This document shows positions 1 to 11,613 of a DNA stretch of 64,000 nt, piece after piece (positions within the stretch are counted from its first letter, which is position 1; each line of letters opens with the position of its first letter). The stretch lies in assembly GCA_022575985.1 (NCBI GenBank), contig JAKSXM010000231.1:26388501-26452500 (forward strand). Reading direction: 5' to 3'. Origin of the DNA: Anagrus nilaparvatae. Its lineage: Eukaryota; Arthropoda; Insecta; Hymenoptera; Mymaridae. The notes beneath the pieces were generated by a model. That model was given only the letters and a program-made list of their open reading frames with translations. It was not told the DNA's origin and did not search any database. The position numbers and the translations under genes were made by a program.

Positions 1-23
1 TTTTTTTATTTACACCCTTGCAG

Positions 24-3000
24 CAGCTAAATACAAATTAAAAGATTTTGATGTTGATGTAAATTTACATCATAGTAATTTTCAATGTGATATTGTAGAT
101 CGAAAAGTTGGCCCAACTTTATACAGATTTTGTCAACAAGGTCAAAAAATTATTCATCCAACAGAAGCAAAAAACATCAAACATATTGTATCTAAAAATG
201 AATTTGAACTAGTGTCTAAAAAAGATCTTGAAATGTATCCTGATTTAGAAAATTTATATTTAGTACCTGATAAGTTTAATAGTATTAAAAATATTGACGT
301 TTTAAGTGGTGAGTAATTTAATTAAAACATTTTAATCACACTCTGTTCTGAACGTCTTAATGATTAGCATTATAATTAGAAAAATATTTTTTATTTTAGG
401 TGCAAAAAACCTTTCTTTATTTTTCATATTTAATGAAAGTATAAGTTTACCTTCTGGATTTTTTAATGGTTCAAAGAAATTAGATTCTTTGATATTAATA
501 GCAAATAAAGATGTTTATTTAAACCCAACGTTATTTTTCGGATTATTCAATCTAAAATATTTAAGTATTTGGTCAACTGAAAGTATTTATGGGTTAACTG
601 CTAGTATTTTTGTTAATTTAAAAAATGTTGTAAGATTAGAATTAAAAAAATCAAATCAGGAAGATTTACCACCAGGATTTATTCAGCATCTCATAAATTT
701 AAATTTTATTAAGCTATTAAATTTCAAAAGCCTCATTACATTGCCTAGCAAATTTTTAGCCCACAAAAGCTATCTGAATACCGTAAAAATAGAAAATAAT
801 GGAATATTAAATTTACCCGAAGATCTATTTTTAAATTCTACTAACATAATAGATTTATCATTCGAAGGAAACCAGTTAAAAAGTCTTCCAGAAAAAATTT
901 TTACAGGCCAAGAGAAGTTAAGAAAAGTTATTTTAAAATCTAATAAAATAGTTTTCTTGCCTGGTAATATTTTCATAGATAATATTTTCTTGCTAACAGT
1001 AGATTTATCCAAAAATCAAATTCAAAGCATAAACAAGTATAAATAAAATTTTTATAATCACAAGGGAAAGACCGGAACATTTGGAGCGCCAAATTACAAG
1101 CTATAGTTATGGATGAATTCGTTTTATGAAAAAACATTCCGATATTCACTGTGTATCCCTCGGTGTATCCCAATGGACCTCCTGGGCTGAGAAAAACGTT
1201 GTTAAAATTACAACTTTTGACGAAAATAGTTCTTACGGGTCTGAAAATTTTGGTACAAGTTCCAAGTTTTCAAGAATTCTTTACTCATCTTTTTTTAATT
1301 TTTTTTTTTTTGCAAGATGTGATAAGTATCTTAATTCTTAATTTAAGGTTTTCTTTTAAAAACGCATATTTTATCACTATCTTTATAGAGTCGTATCTTG
1401 GAAACAACAAAAGCAAAAAAGGTCAATAAAGAATTATCGAAAACTAGAAGCTTGTATAAAATTGTTAAGACCTATAAACCTATTTTCATCTAAAATTGGA
1501 ATTTTGCAACTTAAACAATTTAAAAATTGGTCATTTAGGGCCAAAAATGGGCATTTGGTTTATTAATTATAGCGATGAGAGAATTGTGATATAAATTGTG
1601 GGGATAAAAAAATGAAGATTGCACGAAAAAATGAGACTAACCAGAAGGTATTTGGTTAAGTTCTAAGGTAGCAACTTTTTTTAGAAATCATGTTAAAAGC
1701 CCTGTCTTGTCACATCAAGAATTATATTTCTATTCCCTTTGTTTCTAGGCCCAGAAAGCCCGTTGGAATAAATGGAGGGTACAGTGAATTTCTTTCAACA
1801 AAATATAGTGATCCATAACTGTAGTTTGTAATTTGGCGTGGCCAAATATTCCGGTATCTCTTTGTCAGTAAATAATTATAAATCATTAATATTTTTTACA
1901 GAAAAATTTTCCGGTCCAACAAGTACTTGAATAAATTATTTATGGAAGAAAATAAATTATTTGATTTGCCCTTTGATGCTTTTGAAACTTGCAACTTAGA
2001 AAAAGTTAATTTTTCTATGAACTCTTTAACGTTTTATAATTACAATATTTTTTCAGAAAAAACTTTTTTTACAAATTGTAAAAAATTAAAAGTTATCGGT
2101 CTATCTTATAATAATATTAGCCAAATATTTGAGGATTGGAAAGAATTAAAAAATCTTGAATTTATAGATTTATCAAACAACTCTTTCAAAGTTTTCAAGG
2201 TAAATGAATTATTAATTATTAAACAACATTGCTATTTTCTTTTCGGTCGTAGTAGTTAATTATTTTCTATGGAAGTACCAGTTTTAGAAATGCCGCACTG
2301 TAAAAAGTAACTTTCTTATATTAACAAAAAAATTAGAACATTTTCGAAAAATTAGTAAATTTTCGAAAAAATTTGTAAATATTCGAAAAAAATCGTATAT
2401 TTAGTAAATTTAGTATATTAACAAAAAATACCAGTATTCTCGATTTTTTTTTGTGAATTCGCAAGAAAAATTGATAATTTACAATTTTTTTTCGAAAATT
2501 TTCAAAAAATAGTTGTAATTTTTCGAAAAATAGTTGTGAATTTACAACTTTTTTGGTAAATTAACAAAAAAAAATCGAGAATTCTCGAATTTTTCGAGAA
2601 TATACTAAATTTAGTAAATTTACGATTTATATCGAATATTTACAAATTTTTTTGAAAATTAACTAATTTTTCGAAAAAATTCTATTTTTTTTGTAAATTT
2701 AAGAAAGTTACTTTTTACAGTGCGCTATCACTCGATTTTTTGGATCTGATACCCAACTATCTGAAAGATTTTTTCATCAAAAATACAAATCCAAAAATTA
2801 GGTGTTAATACCATCATGGTTTTGAAACAGTAGTCCTCTATGAGGAACTAATACAAAAAAAATTTCTTACTAAATTTTTAATTTCTTACTAATTTTTTGG
2901 TTCCTCATAGAGGACCCATTGTTTTAGTTTAAATTTTGATTTCTGGTTTTTTGGTATATAAGTACGTTTTAAGACCTCAGGAAGCCAAAAAACCTGATTT

Positions 3001-5564
3001 TAAAAAAAGTCTGAATGTTTGTGTGCGTGTGTGTGTATCTGTATTCGCTGATATTTCGCAACTATTATGGTTTTAAGACTTAATTTTGTTTATAAAATTT
3101 TTTCACCAAAAAAGGGTGAAACTTCTGGTGCACTTCTGCACTTCTGGTGCAGAAATCCCTAAAGACCTTTGGTGCAGAAGTACCTAGGGACCATTGGTGC
3201 AGAAGTCTCTAAAGAACTTTAGTGCAGAAATACTTGGATATAAATATTGATATTATGAACAGAATAGATACTTTATTATCAGTGATAGTTATTAGTGAAC
3301 ATGTTCCATGCTCGTTGGTTGTGTAGTTACACAAACCGGTCATAAGTTTTTTTAATCGCCTATTTTACCTAGTAAAAACCATAATTCTAAATATTAGTAC
3401 TAAAAAGTTATGGTGTTTTTTTTATTTTTTTATGTAAAAAATTTTGAAGAAAAAAAATTTCAAAAAATTTCGTATCAGAAGGAGAAATCCTTTAACGACG
3501 ATAATTCTATATATTCGTACTTTATATAGAAAGAAATTAAGTACTACGTCCTAAAAAAAAAAAATTGTCGTTTTTTGTATTTTTAAGCGGCAAAAAGTTT
3601 GAGACAAAAATTTTGAAAAAATTACGTATCACATCCAAAATTTGACTATAAACGATATTTCTAAAACTAGTACTCCCATAGAAAAAAATTAAGTACTAGG
3701 CCCAAAAAGAAAAAAAAAATTGTATTTTTTGTATTCTTGGTGAAAAAAATTTAAAAAAAGTGAAGAAAGATAGTTCCTCTATGAGGAAACAAAAATGCAC
3801 AAATAAAATTTAATTTAAATAAAATTCAATTTTTTATATTAAATAAAAACCTTTGAATAAAACTTTTGAAAAAAAAACAATAAAACTACTAATTTTTTAG
3901 TTATTTATCCCAAAAATCTTTATTTGGTCAAAAACAATTGAAAATTTTTGGGGTTAATAAACCTGACCCATTGTTTATTCTTATAAATATCATTCAATAA
4001 ATTAATAAACTAATTTAATTTTACAATTTTAGACAGAATATCTTAATTTCACATCTCAAAAATTGAAAATCGCTTTCAGAAATAACAAAATTGATGAACT
4101 AAATTTGGGAAATTTAGAGAGCCTCGTAAACTCATTTAATTTGAGTACTTTTAAAGAAATAGTTCTTGATTTACAAGGATGTTCAATTTACTGCGATTGC
4201 AATATTTATCATTTGTTGTCATTTCTGCAAAATGCAGACATTGAAAAGGTTGTGCCCAAGGTTTTTCGCATCACGACTGGAACTGCATTTTGTGCAGGAC
4301 CTGAATTCTCAAACAAATTTATTCGAGGTTTTTCGTACAAAGAATATACTTGTTCTACGAGAAAACTAGATTTTTTGCCTCGAAACTTGTGCAGTCCCGA
4401 AGGAAATTGTGATTGCACGTACAGACCATTTGATAGAACTTTATTAGTTGATTGCTCTGCTAGGAACCTGACTGAGCCACCAGCATTTGAAGAATTTCAA
4501 AATATAAACAGGATAGAGCTGAACTTGGAAAAAAACAATTTGAAAGAAATTCCTGATTTAAAAAAAGCAGGGTATAAAATAGTCGAAGTACTGAATTTGT
4601 CCTACAACAATGTAACAAACCTGACGGAAAACATTCTGCTCGGAAAATTAAAGGTAATTAACAACAATATATAAGAGGGATTATAATTGAGAAGTAACTG
4701 ATCAATTTTTTTTTATAGAAATTGGAGTTAAATAGCAATAACTTGGTCAACGTTCAAAGGAGCATTCTCAAGGATTATTTAACAAAGAACAAGACGCTGC
4801 GATTTTATAATAATCCTTTAAACTGCGATTGCCAAATTTACAATTTACTTCCAATGTTAATCGATAACGCAATGAATAAATTCGAGCTCCAAAAATTTAC
4901 TTGTAATGCCGACAAAACTCCTATATTTAACCTGAATATGGAAAAAAAGTGCTATTCGTCTCAAAATTACTTAAACCTTAATTTCGTATTAATAATTCTA
5001 AGTAATTTAATTATTGGCTCCATAATCACATTATTCTTTAAGTACAGCTTTGAAATCAAGATTTTCTTATATTCAAGAAATATGTGCCTTTGGTGGGTTA
5101 AGCAAAATTACACTGATAAAGAGAAAAAATATGACTTATTTCTTAGCTTCTGTCACAAAGATGAGGCTTTTGTCATGTCTGAAATTGTTCCTTATCTAGA
5201 AAATATAGAAAATCCTTATAAAATCTGTCTTCATTTTCGTGATTGGGAAATTGGAGAATGGATTTATAAAAATATCCTTTTATCTGTGCAAGAATCTAGG
5301 AGAACGGTCATAATTTTATCAAAAAATTTTATAGTCAGTACTTGGGGAATGGCTGAATTCAGAGCTGCATACAATTATTTTCTAATTGATAACCAAACAA
5401 AATTGATAATAATCATGTATCAGGAAATAGGTCCACTAAAAAATCTTGATTCTGATCTTCGTCTGTATCTAAAATTTTATAATTATATTAAATGGGGTGA
5501 ACCGAATTTTTGGAAAAAGCTCAAGTATGCATTACCTCGTTCAGTTGATAAGTGTTCAAATTAA
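24..5564 (+). CDS. Toll receptor, 3' five exons (5' partial)
   Basis: Single-pass innate immune/developmental receptor of the insect Toll family; it binds a Spaetzle-type ligand outside and signals through a cytoplasmic TIR domain. I join exons 24(or 27)-308, 400-1036, 1902-2199, 4033-4653 and 4719-5564, all with GT-AG introns and matching phases (1, 2, 0, 0), giving about 890 residues. Order: leucine-rich repeats (exons 1-3), a cysteine-rich LRR C-cap with the CDC motif near 4190, an N-cap (CSPEGNCDC, about 4390), a second short LRR block, a second C-cap (NPLNCDC, about 4815), a membrane segment at about 4980-5040 and a TIR domain at about 5130-5550. TIR box 1 is YDLFLSF, box 2 LHFRDWEIGEW, and the box 3 region has NFWKKL. 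The tail after TIR is very short, unlike long-tailed Toll paralogues, so Toll-1-like is likely. The signal peptide and first LRRs lie outside the window. Family certain; exact paralogue not assigned. Confidence 0.93.
1060..1868. mobile_element. TIR DNA element filling a Toll intron
   Basis: The two ends are inverted copies over about 135 bp: the left arm starts near CAAGGGAAAGACCGG, and the right arm ends with its diverged inverse (CCGGTATCTCTTTG). Both arms carry GCCAAATTACAA and its complement. There is no long ORF inside, so the element is non-autonomous. It occupies almost all of the intron 1037-1901, starting about 20 bp after the donor and ending about 35 bp before the acceptor. The exact ends and target duplication are not clear. 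An interior stretch (about 1500-1566) recurs at about 35947-36005. Confidence 0.8.
2296..2722. mobile_element. MITE family M, copy 1 (Toll intron)
   Basis: Terminal inverted repeats begin CACTGTAAAAAGTAACTTTC and end with the exact complement. The interior is low-complexity AT sequence that is itself largely self-complementary (runs of TTTCGAAAAA and AATTTAGTAAATT). A second copy with the same ends lies at 39964-40312. There is no coding capacity. The family is unnamed here; target duplication not evident. Confidence 0.8.
2833..2916. repeat. Inverted repeat, TCCTCTATGAGGA family
   Basis: GTCCTCTATGAGGAAC at 2833 faces GGTTCCTCATAGAGGACC at 2899. Each arm is itself palindromic. A third copy sits at 3773-3790, so the stretch between may be one decayed element inside the Toll intron 2200-4032. 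Confidence 0.6.
3118..3240. repeat. Minisatellite, about 30-bp unit
   Basis: Four to five degenerate units carry TGGTGCAGAAGT followed by a CCTAAAGA-like segment, in the Toll intron 2200-4032. The copies differ by substitutions. Confidence 0.75.
3296..3352 (+). repeat. Fragment of dispersed repeat family A
   Basis: GAACATGTTCCATGCTCGTT followed by TGTGTAGTTACACAAACC matches one end of the longer copies at 14945-15262 and 60119-60455. Confidence 0.65.
3370..3745. repeat. Degenerate tandem repeat, about 120-150 bp unit
   Basis: Three imperfect units share a TAGTACT or TCGTACT core and an AGAAA..ATTAAGTACTA..CC block followed by a poly-A/T tract and TTTTTTGTATT. They sit in the Toll intron 2200-4032. 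Confidence 0.5.
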
Positions 5565-5589
5565 TTGCTTGGAGCGGCTCTTGCTGGAT

Positions 5590-5850
5590 GATAAGGTACT
5601 TGTACCAGTACATGAACGATCACCAGTACTTAAACGATCGTTCATATTTTGATTTCTTGAATATTATTTCTTAGCCTAAAATTTAAAAAAAACTGAATGC
5701 TTTATTAAAAAAAAAAAAAAATTAAATGATTATCTGAAGAATTTACGGAGAAAGAAAGAATTGAAAATATTTAATCGCTCAGGTACTACTGGAGCATTTA
5801 CTTATACACGGTTTCGTTCATGTACTGGTGCATAAAACATGTCGTGAATA
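5590..5850. repeat. Dispersed repeat with ACGATCGTTCAT palindromes
   Basis: Just after the Toll stop codon, TGTACCAGTACATGAACGAT and ACGATCGTTCAT are repeated, with a partial inverse at 5785-5840 (CGTTCATGTACTGGTGCAT). A close relative sits at 60985-61035. Probably a decayed foldback element. The 3' UTR of Toll must cross or stop before it. Confidence 0.55.
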
Positions 5851-7800
5851 AACACAATATAAAATGGTAAGGAGTCAAATTTACCATTAAACACAAAACT
5901 TTCACCATAAATAAATTTATTTAATAAATATTTCAATTTTAATAAAAGAAAATCTTTAACCAATTGTTTACTGATACGAGAGCCTTATCACTATAAAAAA
6001 TAATTTCTGTAAGTTAACATAATTAATAGTTTATTTTATTACGAAAAATTATAATTCAATAAAAGTAAATTATAGTAGTCTTATTTTATTGTAAATAGCA
6101 CTAAATTTCACTATAGAATTAAAGCTTTTTTTTAATTATTACCTTCACGAATATGAGTATAAATATATATTTACTTTTCTGTTGCTAATACGCAAACACA
6201 ATATCTACATTACAATTAAATAAAATCGATATTTTTTATTTAAAAAATAAAATAAACATAAAATGAGCTTTAAAACTATGTAGAAAGTGTTATATCAATG
6301 GTAAATTTTAAATGAAAATTGTGTATATTTCAAAATAAATTATTTGCTAAAAAAGTTTTTTTATACAAGTCCCAACAATTTAATGTATAAATATATAATA
6401 CTTTTTCTGTGGCTAAAATATTTAATTTCAAAATTAATCAATATAAATTGATTGATAAAAGTGTAACATTATTAATAAAAAGTTTTATAATTTTTAACAA
6501 AAATGGCTGTAGTGTTGATTAAAATAGGAATTACAATAATTTTATATATTTTTAAGGCTTTCGGAAAAGTAATTTTAAAAAAAATAATACTTAAAATAGT
6601 TCTTAGTAGCTGCAAAGAGTGTAAAAATGAAGAGAAAGAAACCAGGGGAGATAATAGAAGAATTGCATGGGCTTAGTTTTATTTTAATAGAAATGTGATT
6701 AGCAAATTTGTCTGTCTATAGACAGATGATCGTAATTTTTTGCTACTGCCGCAGAAAAATTGTATACAGCCCTTGTACATAAATAAATAATGACCCAAAT
6801 CGCAGGTTACCATCCTCGGCTTCGCCTGGTACATGTGATTTGGGCCATTCTTTACTTTTCTGGACACGAGCCGTAAATTTACTATTTGTTGAGACAGTAT
6901 ATAATTAAATTTAAAAAATATGTTTATCAACTTTTTTAAAAGAATTTTATAGTAAGTTTATTTTTTTTTAGATTCGCAAAAAAACAGAAATTTATTTATA
7001 TTTAAAAAATTTATTTATGTTTCGAAAATTACTAATCAAAGTTTTAAAACTTAGATATAAAATATTTTATATATGTATGTATGTATGTATGTAAACTTTA
7101 TTGAACTTTAAGTTATAAATAAAATATTTTGTATTTTAGTGTAAAAGTTGCAGTCTAGAAATTAACAATAATTATTAAAGCTTTTAAAATTACGTACTAA
7201 TTTCTAAAAATAAAAGTGAAACTTAATAAGTATTGATTTTATTAGAATATTACAAAATAAAATTATACTAATTACATGAAATTGCTTTGTAAAATAACAG
7301 GAGTGAGTGATTTATTTTTATACAAATCATTATAATATGTAAAAAATAATCAAAAAACTGTACTGTGATGAACTAGAAAATGATTTTAAAATATCATGGG
7401 AATAATATAAATTTATTGATAATAATTATCAAGAGTTAAAATTTTAAGATGTTAACTATTAATTTCCTTATAATTATTACCAAGAATTAATAACTTAAAA
7501 TTATGTGAGTATAAATGCAGAGTAATTAAAATATAATAATTTTTAATAAATATTTATTTAATTTTCTACAGAATTTAATATTTTTTTAATCAAGGTATCA
7601 GAATGCATTTTAGCAGTATTTGGCTTATATTTTTAACAATTATATAAATACAAGTATTATACGACATCGACAAATGAATATTATATTTAACCATTCTGTT
7701 CACAAAAAATATAAATAAATAAAAAATTTTTAAATATTCACAATTAAAATACTGTTTAATTTATTTATTCATTTATTTAGAATATAACATGGCTCTATTA
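5851..7800. other. Intergenic AT-rich DNA, no gene seen
   Basis: I see no plausible exon here. It contains one repeat family B copy (6700-6890) and a TATG microsatellite at about 7072-7094. Confidence 0.6.
6700..6890. repeat. Dispersed repeat family B, copy 1
   Basis: Imperfect hairpin: AATAATGACCCAAAT on the left pairs with ATTTGGGCCATTCTTT on the right around a GC-rich tip (CCTCGGCTTCGCC). The same structure, in reverse order, is at 22978-23210. A fragment lies at about 61240-61280. Confidence 0.7.
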
Positions 7801-7902
7801 TTACTAAAACCAGGATACTCTTTTTTGGTGATAAGTCCTTGAAACTATTAAATAAAAAATATTTGATTTCTGAGCTAACAATTTGCTTTATTTTTTCAAT
7901 AA

Positions 7903-7947
7903 ATTGCCCACGTTTCGAAGACCTTCAGTCTTCATTATCAAGGCTAA
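7903..7947 (-). other. Hammerhead-like motif in Penelope-type terminal repeat
   Basis: On the minus strand a 6-bp stem (GAAGAC/GTCTTC, loop TGAAG) is preceded by TTGATAAT and followed by GAAACGTGGGC. This resembles the UGAUGA-stem II-GAAAC layout of the minimal hammerhead ribozymes known from the pseudo-LTRs of Penelope-like elements. The first core box is not canonical, so activity is doubtful. It lies downstream of the GIY-YIG remnant on the same strand, as expected for the 3' terminal repeat. Confidence 0.5.
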
Positions 7948-8349
7948 AAATTTACAATATTTTACAATTTTATAAAAACTTTTTTTACATAATTCCAAAT
8001 TTAAAAATTAAACATTACCTTATTAAATATTTTAAAGTAAAGAATATACAATATTCTTCACTGAGTAACGATCTTATACTAATCTTTGAGCTTTTAAAAA
8101 ATTTTACAAGTGCTAGATTTTTTTATACGAAGGAACATAATATAAACAAAATATAAAGTTTGTAACTCTAACGTACATTTTTAATGACTATTTTTTAATA
8201 TGAAACTTATTACTCATTATTAAATACTCTGAATCTATAAATTTTCAAAATAATTTATTTGTCGGTCCCTAAACTCTTCTATATGATTTTTAACATATAT
8301 CTAAATGTTCAAGTGCTTTCGGTTTAAAAAATGTTTTATTTAATTTTTA

Positions 8350-8679
8350 TTATTTCCGTTTTCTTATTATTCTACTCCTTCTGTTTAACCCCAGTCTATT
8401 TTTATAACAAAAAATTCGTTTTTTAATCTTTTTGCTCTTTTTAATCAAACGTATCGTGTTTTTAAAGTGACCTTTTAAAAAACAGGTGTCTTCTATTCTA
8501 TTCATGGTATTATCGTTATATTCTATAAACATCATCTCCGAATGTAATCGTTTTCTATAATTTTTTTCCCTGTCTAAAATGATGATATTCTCAAAGTCGA
8601 TTTTATGTTTAAAGAATTTACTATGCGTGTTTAAGACGTTACGACTACAGTTTTTTTCAACATCTCGGGTTTTTTTCAA
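8350..8679 (-). pseudogene. Penelope-like element, C-terminal GIY-YIG endonuclease fragment
   Basis: A 109-residue minus-strand frame resembles the end of Penelope-like polyproteins, which join a reverse transcriptase to a GIY-YIG nuclease. The recognisable part is HKIDFENIIILDREKNYRKR followed by LHSEMMFIEYNDNTMNRIED. It matches the usual pattern of phi-DFxNxxILDxExNYxKRLxSEMxxI, then N, then TINxxxDT. No reverse transcriptase or GIY-YIG catalytic start is visible upstream (above 8680), so the copy is 5'-truncated, typical for retroelements. Together with the hammerhead-like motif at 7903-7947 it outlines a remnant of about 0.8 kb. Recognition is from family memory, not a search. Confidence 0.65.
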
Positions 8680-11613
8680 TAATAAGCAAGAATATGTTAT
8701 TTCGTGGTATTTTTGATATTTTCTAATACTGGTAATTGGACCATTTTCTAAATAATTGCAAAAAGTGAACTAAAGTTACCCATTCTTGGCAATTCGAGTA
8801 TTTTCAGTAAAAGTGAATATTATACTCATAACATACAGTAACCTTGTAAGCAGAAAAAAACTGTTTAAAAATACAGGTCCACAGATAATTCATTTAAGAT
8901 TTTTGGATTTAATAATACCTGTTGCAACATTATAAAAAAAGGAGTGCCTGATATGGGTCGAGACTGGGTCAAGGAAGGAAAACCCCCCATTGAATGAACG
9001 AGTGATCGTGCTTAAAATAAAAAAGTTCTAGTTTTTTTTTTATAATTCAGAACATTTTTATTTTTATTTTTTTAATTTTCTCTTGTAATTTTATTTTAAA
9101 TATAAATTTGTAGTTTTGTTTAACTATTAATAAACCTTGAGCACGCGATTTTATTTGTAGAATTTGCTGTATTTTCTATCAGCAAAAAAAAATGTTAATT
9201 AGTATAACATCAATAAAAAATAAAAATAGATAATTTAATTTAAAAAAATATATATCAATTTATAGAATAAAATAATATTACTTTCATTCTTTATTTTTTT
9301 TTTTTTTGGCAGAAAAGTAAAATATGTTTTAATAAAAATAGGAAAAAAAACATATTGAATTTACAGCTGATGATGAAATGTCAGAGCTTGTTAAATTATT
9401 ATGAAGGGCAGAAAATAAAAGAAAGGGATATTATATGATAGTATAAGTTAAACAATTTCGGCGCTAGTCAAATATACATGCTCGATTGGTAACAGCTGCA
9501 AAACGTTATCGATACTACATTTCTCTCAATTTGACGAATTGCCGAATGGTCAAGAGTTAATGGTCCGCGAATTTGCGGCACTAATGTCAAAACTATATAT
9601 ATCTGGGTATAGAAATAAAAGAAAAATGGTAAATAACAAATTTTAAAAGCAATCAAAATATTTAGATTTATTTAATAAATATCCTTCTGATCATTTTCAA
9701 ATCGAAACATTATTTATTATTTTTTAATAATTTCATATTAAATATTTTCAAATATTTATTCCATTTTTTTTAGTTATTAAATTTATGTACGGTTAAATGA
9801 ATTTTCAATGTTTTATTTTTTTATTTACACTAAAAAAAAAACAATTAAAAATAAAAAAAATTTTTTATTAAACATGACAATCGATATTTATTTTTTAACC
9901 ATGGAAAATTAAATTATTGAAAAAATAAAATATATTTTTATATGCGGAAAATATTTACCTATTGACCTTTTATGCTTATATCAACAAATATTTCATACAG
10001 GGTATTATTTCGTATTGTCTGTCATTTAATTGGCTGGGCATACCATAACTCAACTATAATTTTAATTGTTTACATGATAAATATTTTATTCAGTAGTTTT
10101 AGTGTATGCAATTAAATAACTTTTAAAGTTTGAAAACTATATTGAAGCGCAATAAAACTAGTAGCATTTATTTGAGAAAATTTGTTTCTACGAATGTAAA
10201 AATAAACTTTATAATATAATTATATTTTATAAAAAATTCAAAACTTTTAATGCTAATTTGGTATAACTACACTGAAAAAATTATATTTGTCGCAAGTAGA
10301 ATTCGGCTATGAGGAGAGGAATTGTTTTCAGTGTAAAACAAGTTTTTTTTTTTTATAAAGAATGAAAATATTTCGAATAATATATGTTTAATTTTTCCCC
10401 TTTCGTTGAAAGGTAATTTATTGACATTTTCTGAAGGAAAGTGTTCTCTAGATACAATTTTACAATTTTAATGGCCTTTATTTGTAAAGAAAATTAAAAA
10501 CTCAAAACTTTACTTAATTTTGGTGTAATTAATAATATTAAAAACAATAAATGATAAAAATTTTATCAAGTCATCTTACAAAGTTGAATTATAAATATTT
10601 GGTATTCTTAATATTTTTGACTTAGGTTCTATATAAAAATCTAATCGTTTATCTCAAGTGATCTTTATAAGTTGTTATTACAAAAAACCTAGAAAGTATT
10701 TTTTGAATTCAAATCATAATAAGCGCCTTGGATAAGGAAGGAAAACATAAAAGCTAGTGATAAGCTTACGTTGGTAACGTAGAAAAAATTTATTACACAT
10801 AGAAAATGCAGAGCCCTGCTAATGTTAAATATCAACTGTAAAATAAGTAAATTTCAAGTTTTTCATGCATTTCAAATTTTAAAAATGTTCCACGTAAATA
10901 TTCATAATTTTCTTATTCCCATTACCTTTACCCCTTATTGGCCACGAACCCTCACAGACAAGTTTTTCGTTAATAGGTTCATAATTTTCTAAGTAATTTT
11001 CCATCGGGATTTTTTTTCATACTTCTTTTAGGTTTCCTTTTAGCGCAAATATGATATCCAAAAGTGGTCCCCTTGATGAAAAATTAGTAAGCAACTATTA
11101 TAAGTTTATTCAATTTTCACTTTTTTTTCCTAATTTTTATTATATTTACTCCAATCAAATCACGGGTAAAGTATAATGTTTTTTGAAAAGCTTTGCTAGT
11201 AACCACAAACAGTAAAAATTTGTACCTGCCTTATACTTTTCTGAACCGTTGGTTACGAATTCCGGCATACTGCATGCGAAATATTTGCAGAACACCTTTA
11301 AATTGGTAAAAAAATCAGTAAAATGTTTATAATCTGCTACTAAATCTACTAAAAAGTAAAGTAAATATATTCAAAACATTGTTCCTTATTTTAAATTGTT
11401 TTGAAATTAAGGTAAAAAATGTCTATTTTTTCAAAAAAATTTTTATTTTGGCGGGGGGGGGGAGGGCAAAGTCTCTTGAAACGTTCCTACATGTATCATA
11501 TTTTATTTTGAATGCTTTTTTTACTGATACATGATATACCTAAATGAGGTATTTTACTAGAGAATGTGCTGGGGCAATAAGACTGAAAAATTTTACTCAA
11601 AAATTTTATTTAT
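8680..11613. other. Intergenic DNA, no gene seen
   Basis: Low-complexity A/T sequence with no convincing exon. Contains one short CACTGAAAAAA element at 10269-10337 and a G-run at about 11453. Confidence 0.5.
10269..10337. repeat. Short CACTGAAAA-family element
   Basis: ACACTGAAAAAATTATAT at the left faces TTGTTTTCAGTGTAAA at the right, about 68 bp in all. Related single ends lie at about 61370, 62185 and 62318. Confidence 0.5.

Noticed and set aside
3008..3036. GTGTGTGTGT tract as Z-DNA or regulatory site
   Set aside because: Short imperfect dinucleotide run in a repeat-filled intron; nothing beyond a microsatellite.
7839..8156. 105-codon + frame over the Penelope terminal region
   Set aside because: Antisense shadow of the terminal-repeat motif; the element reads on the minus strand.
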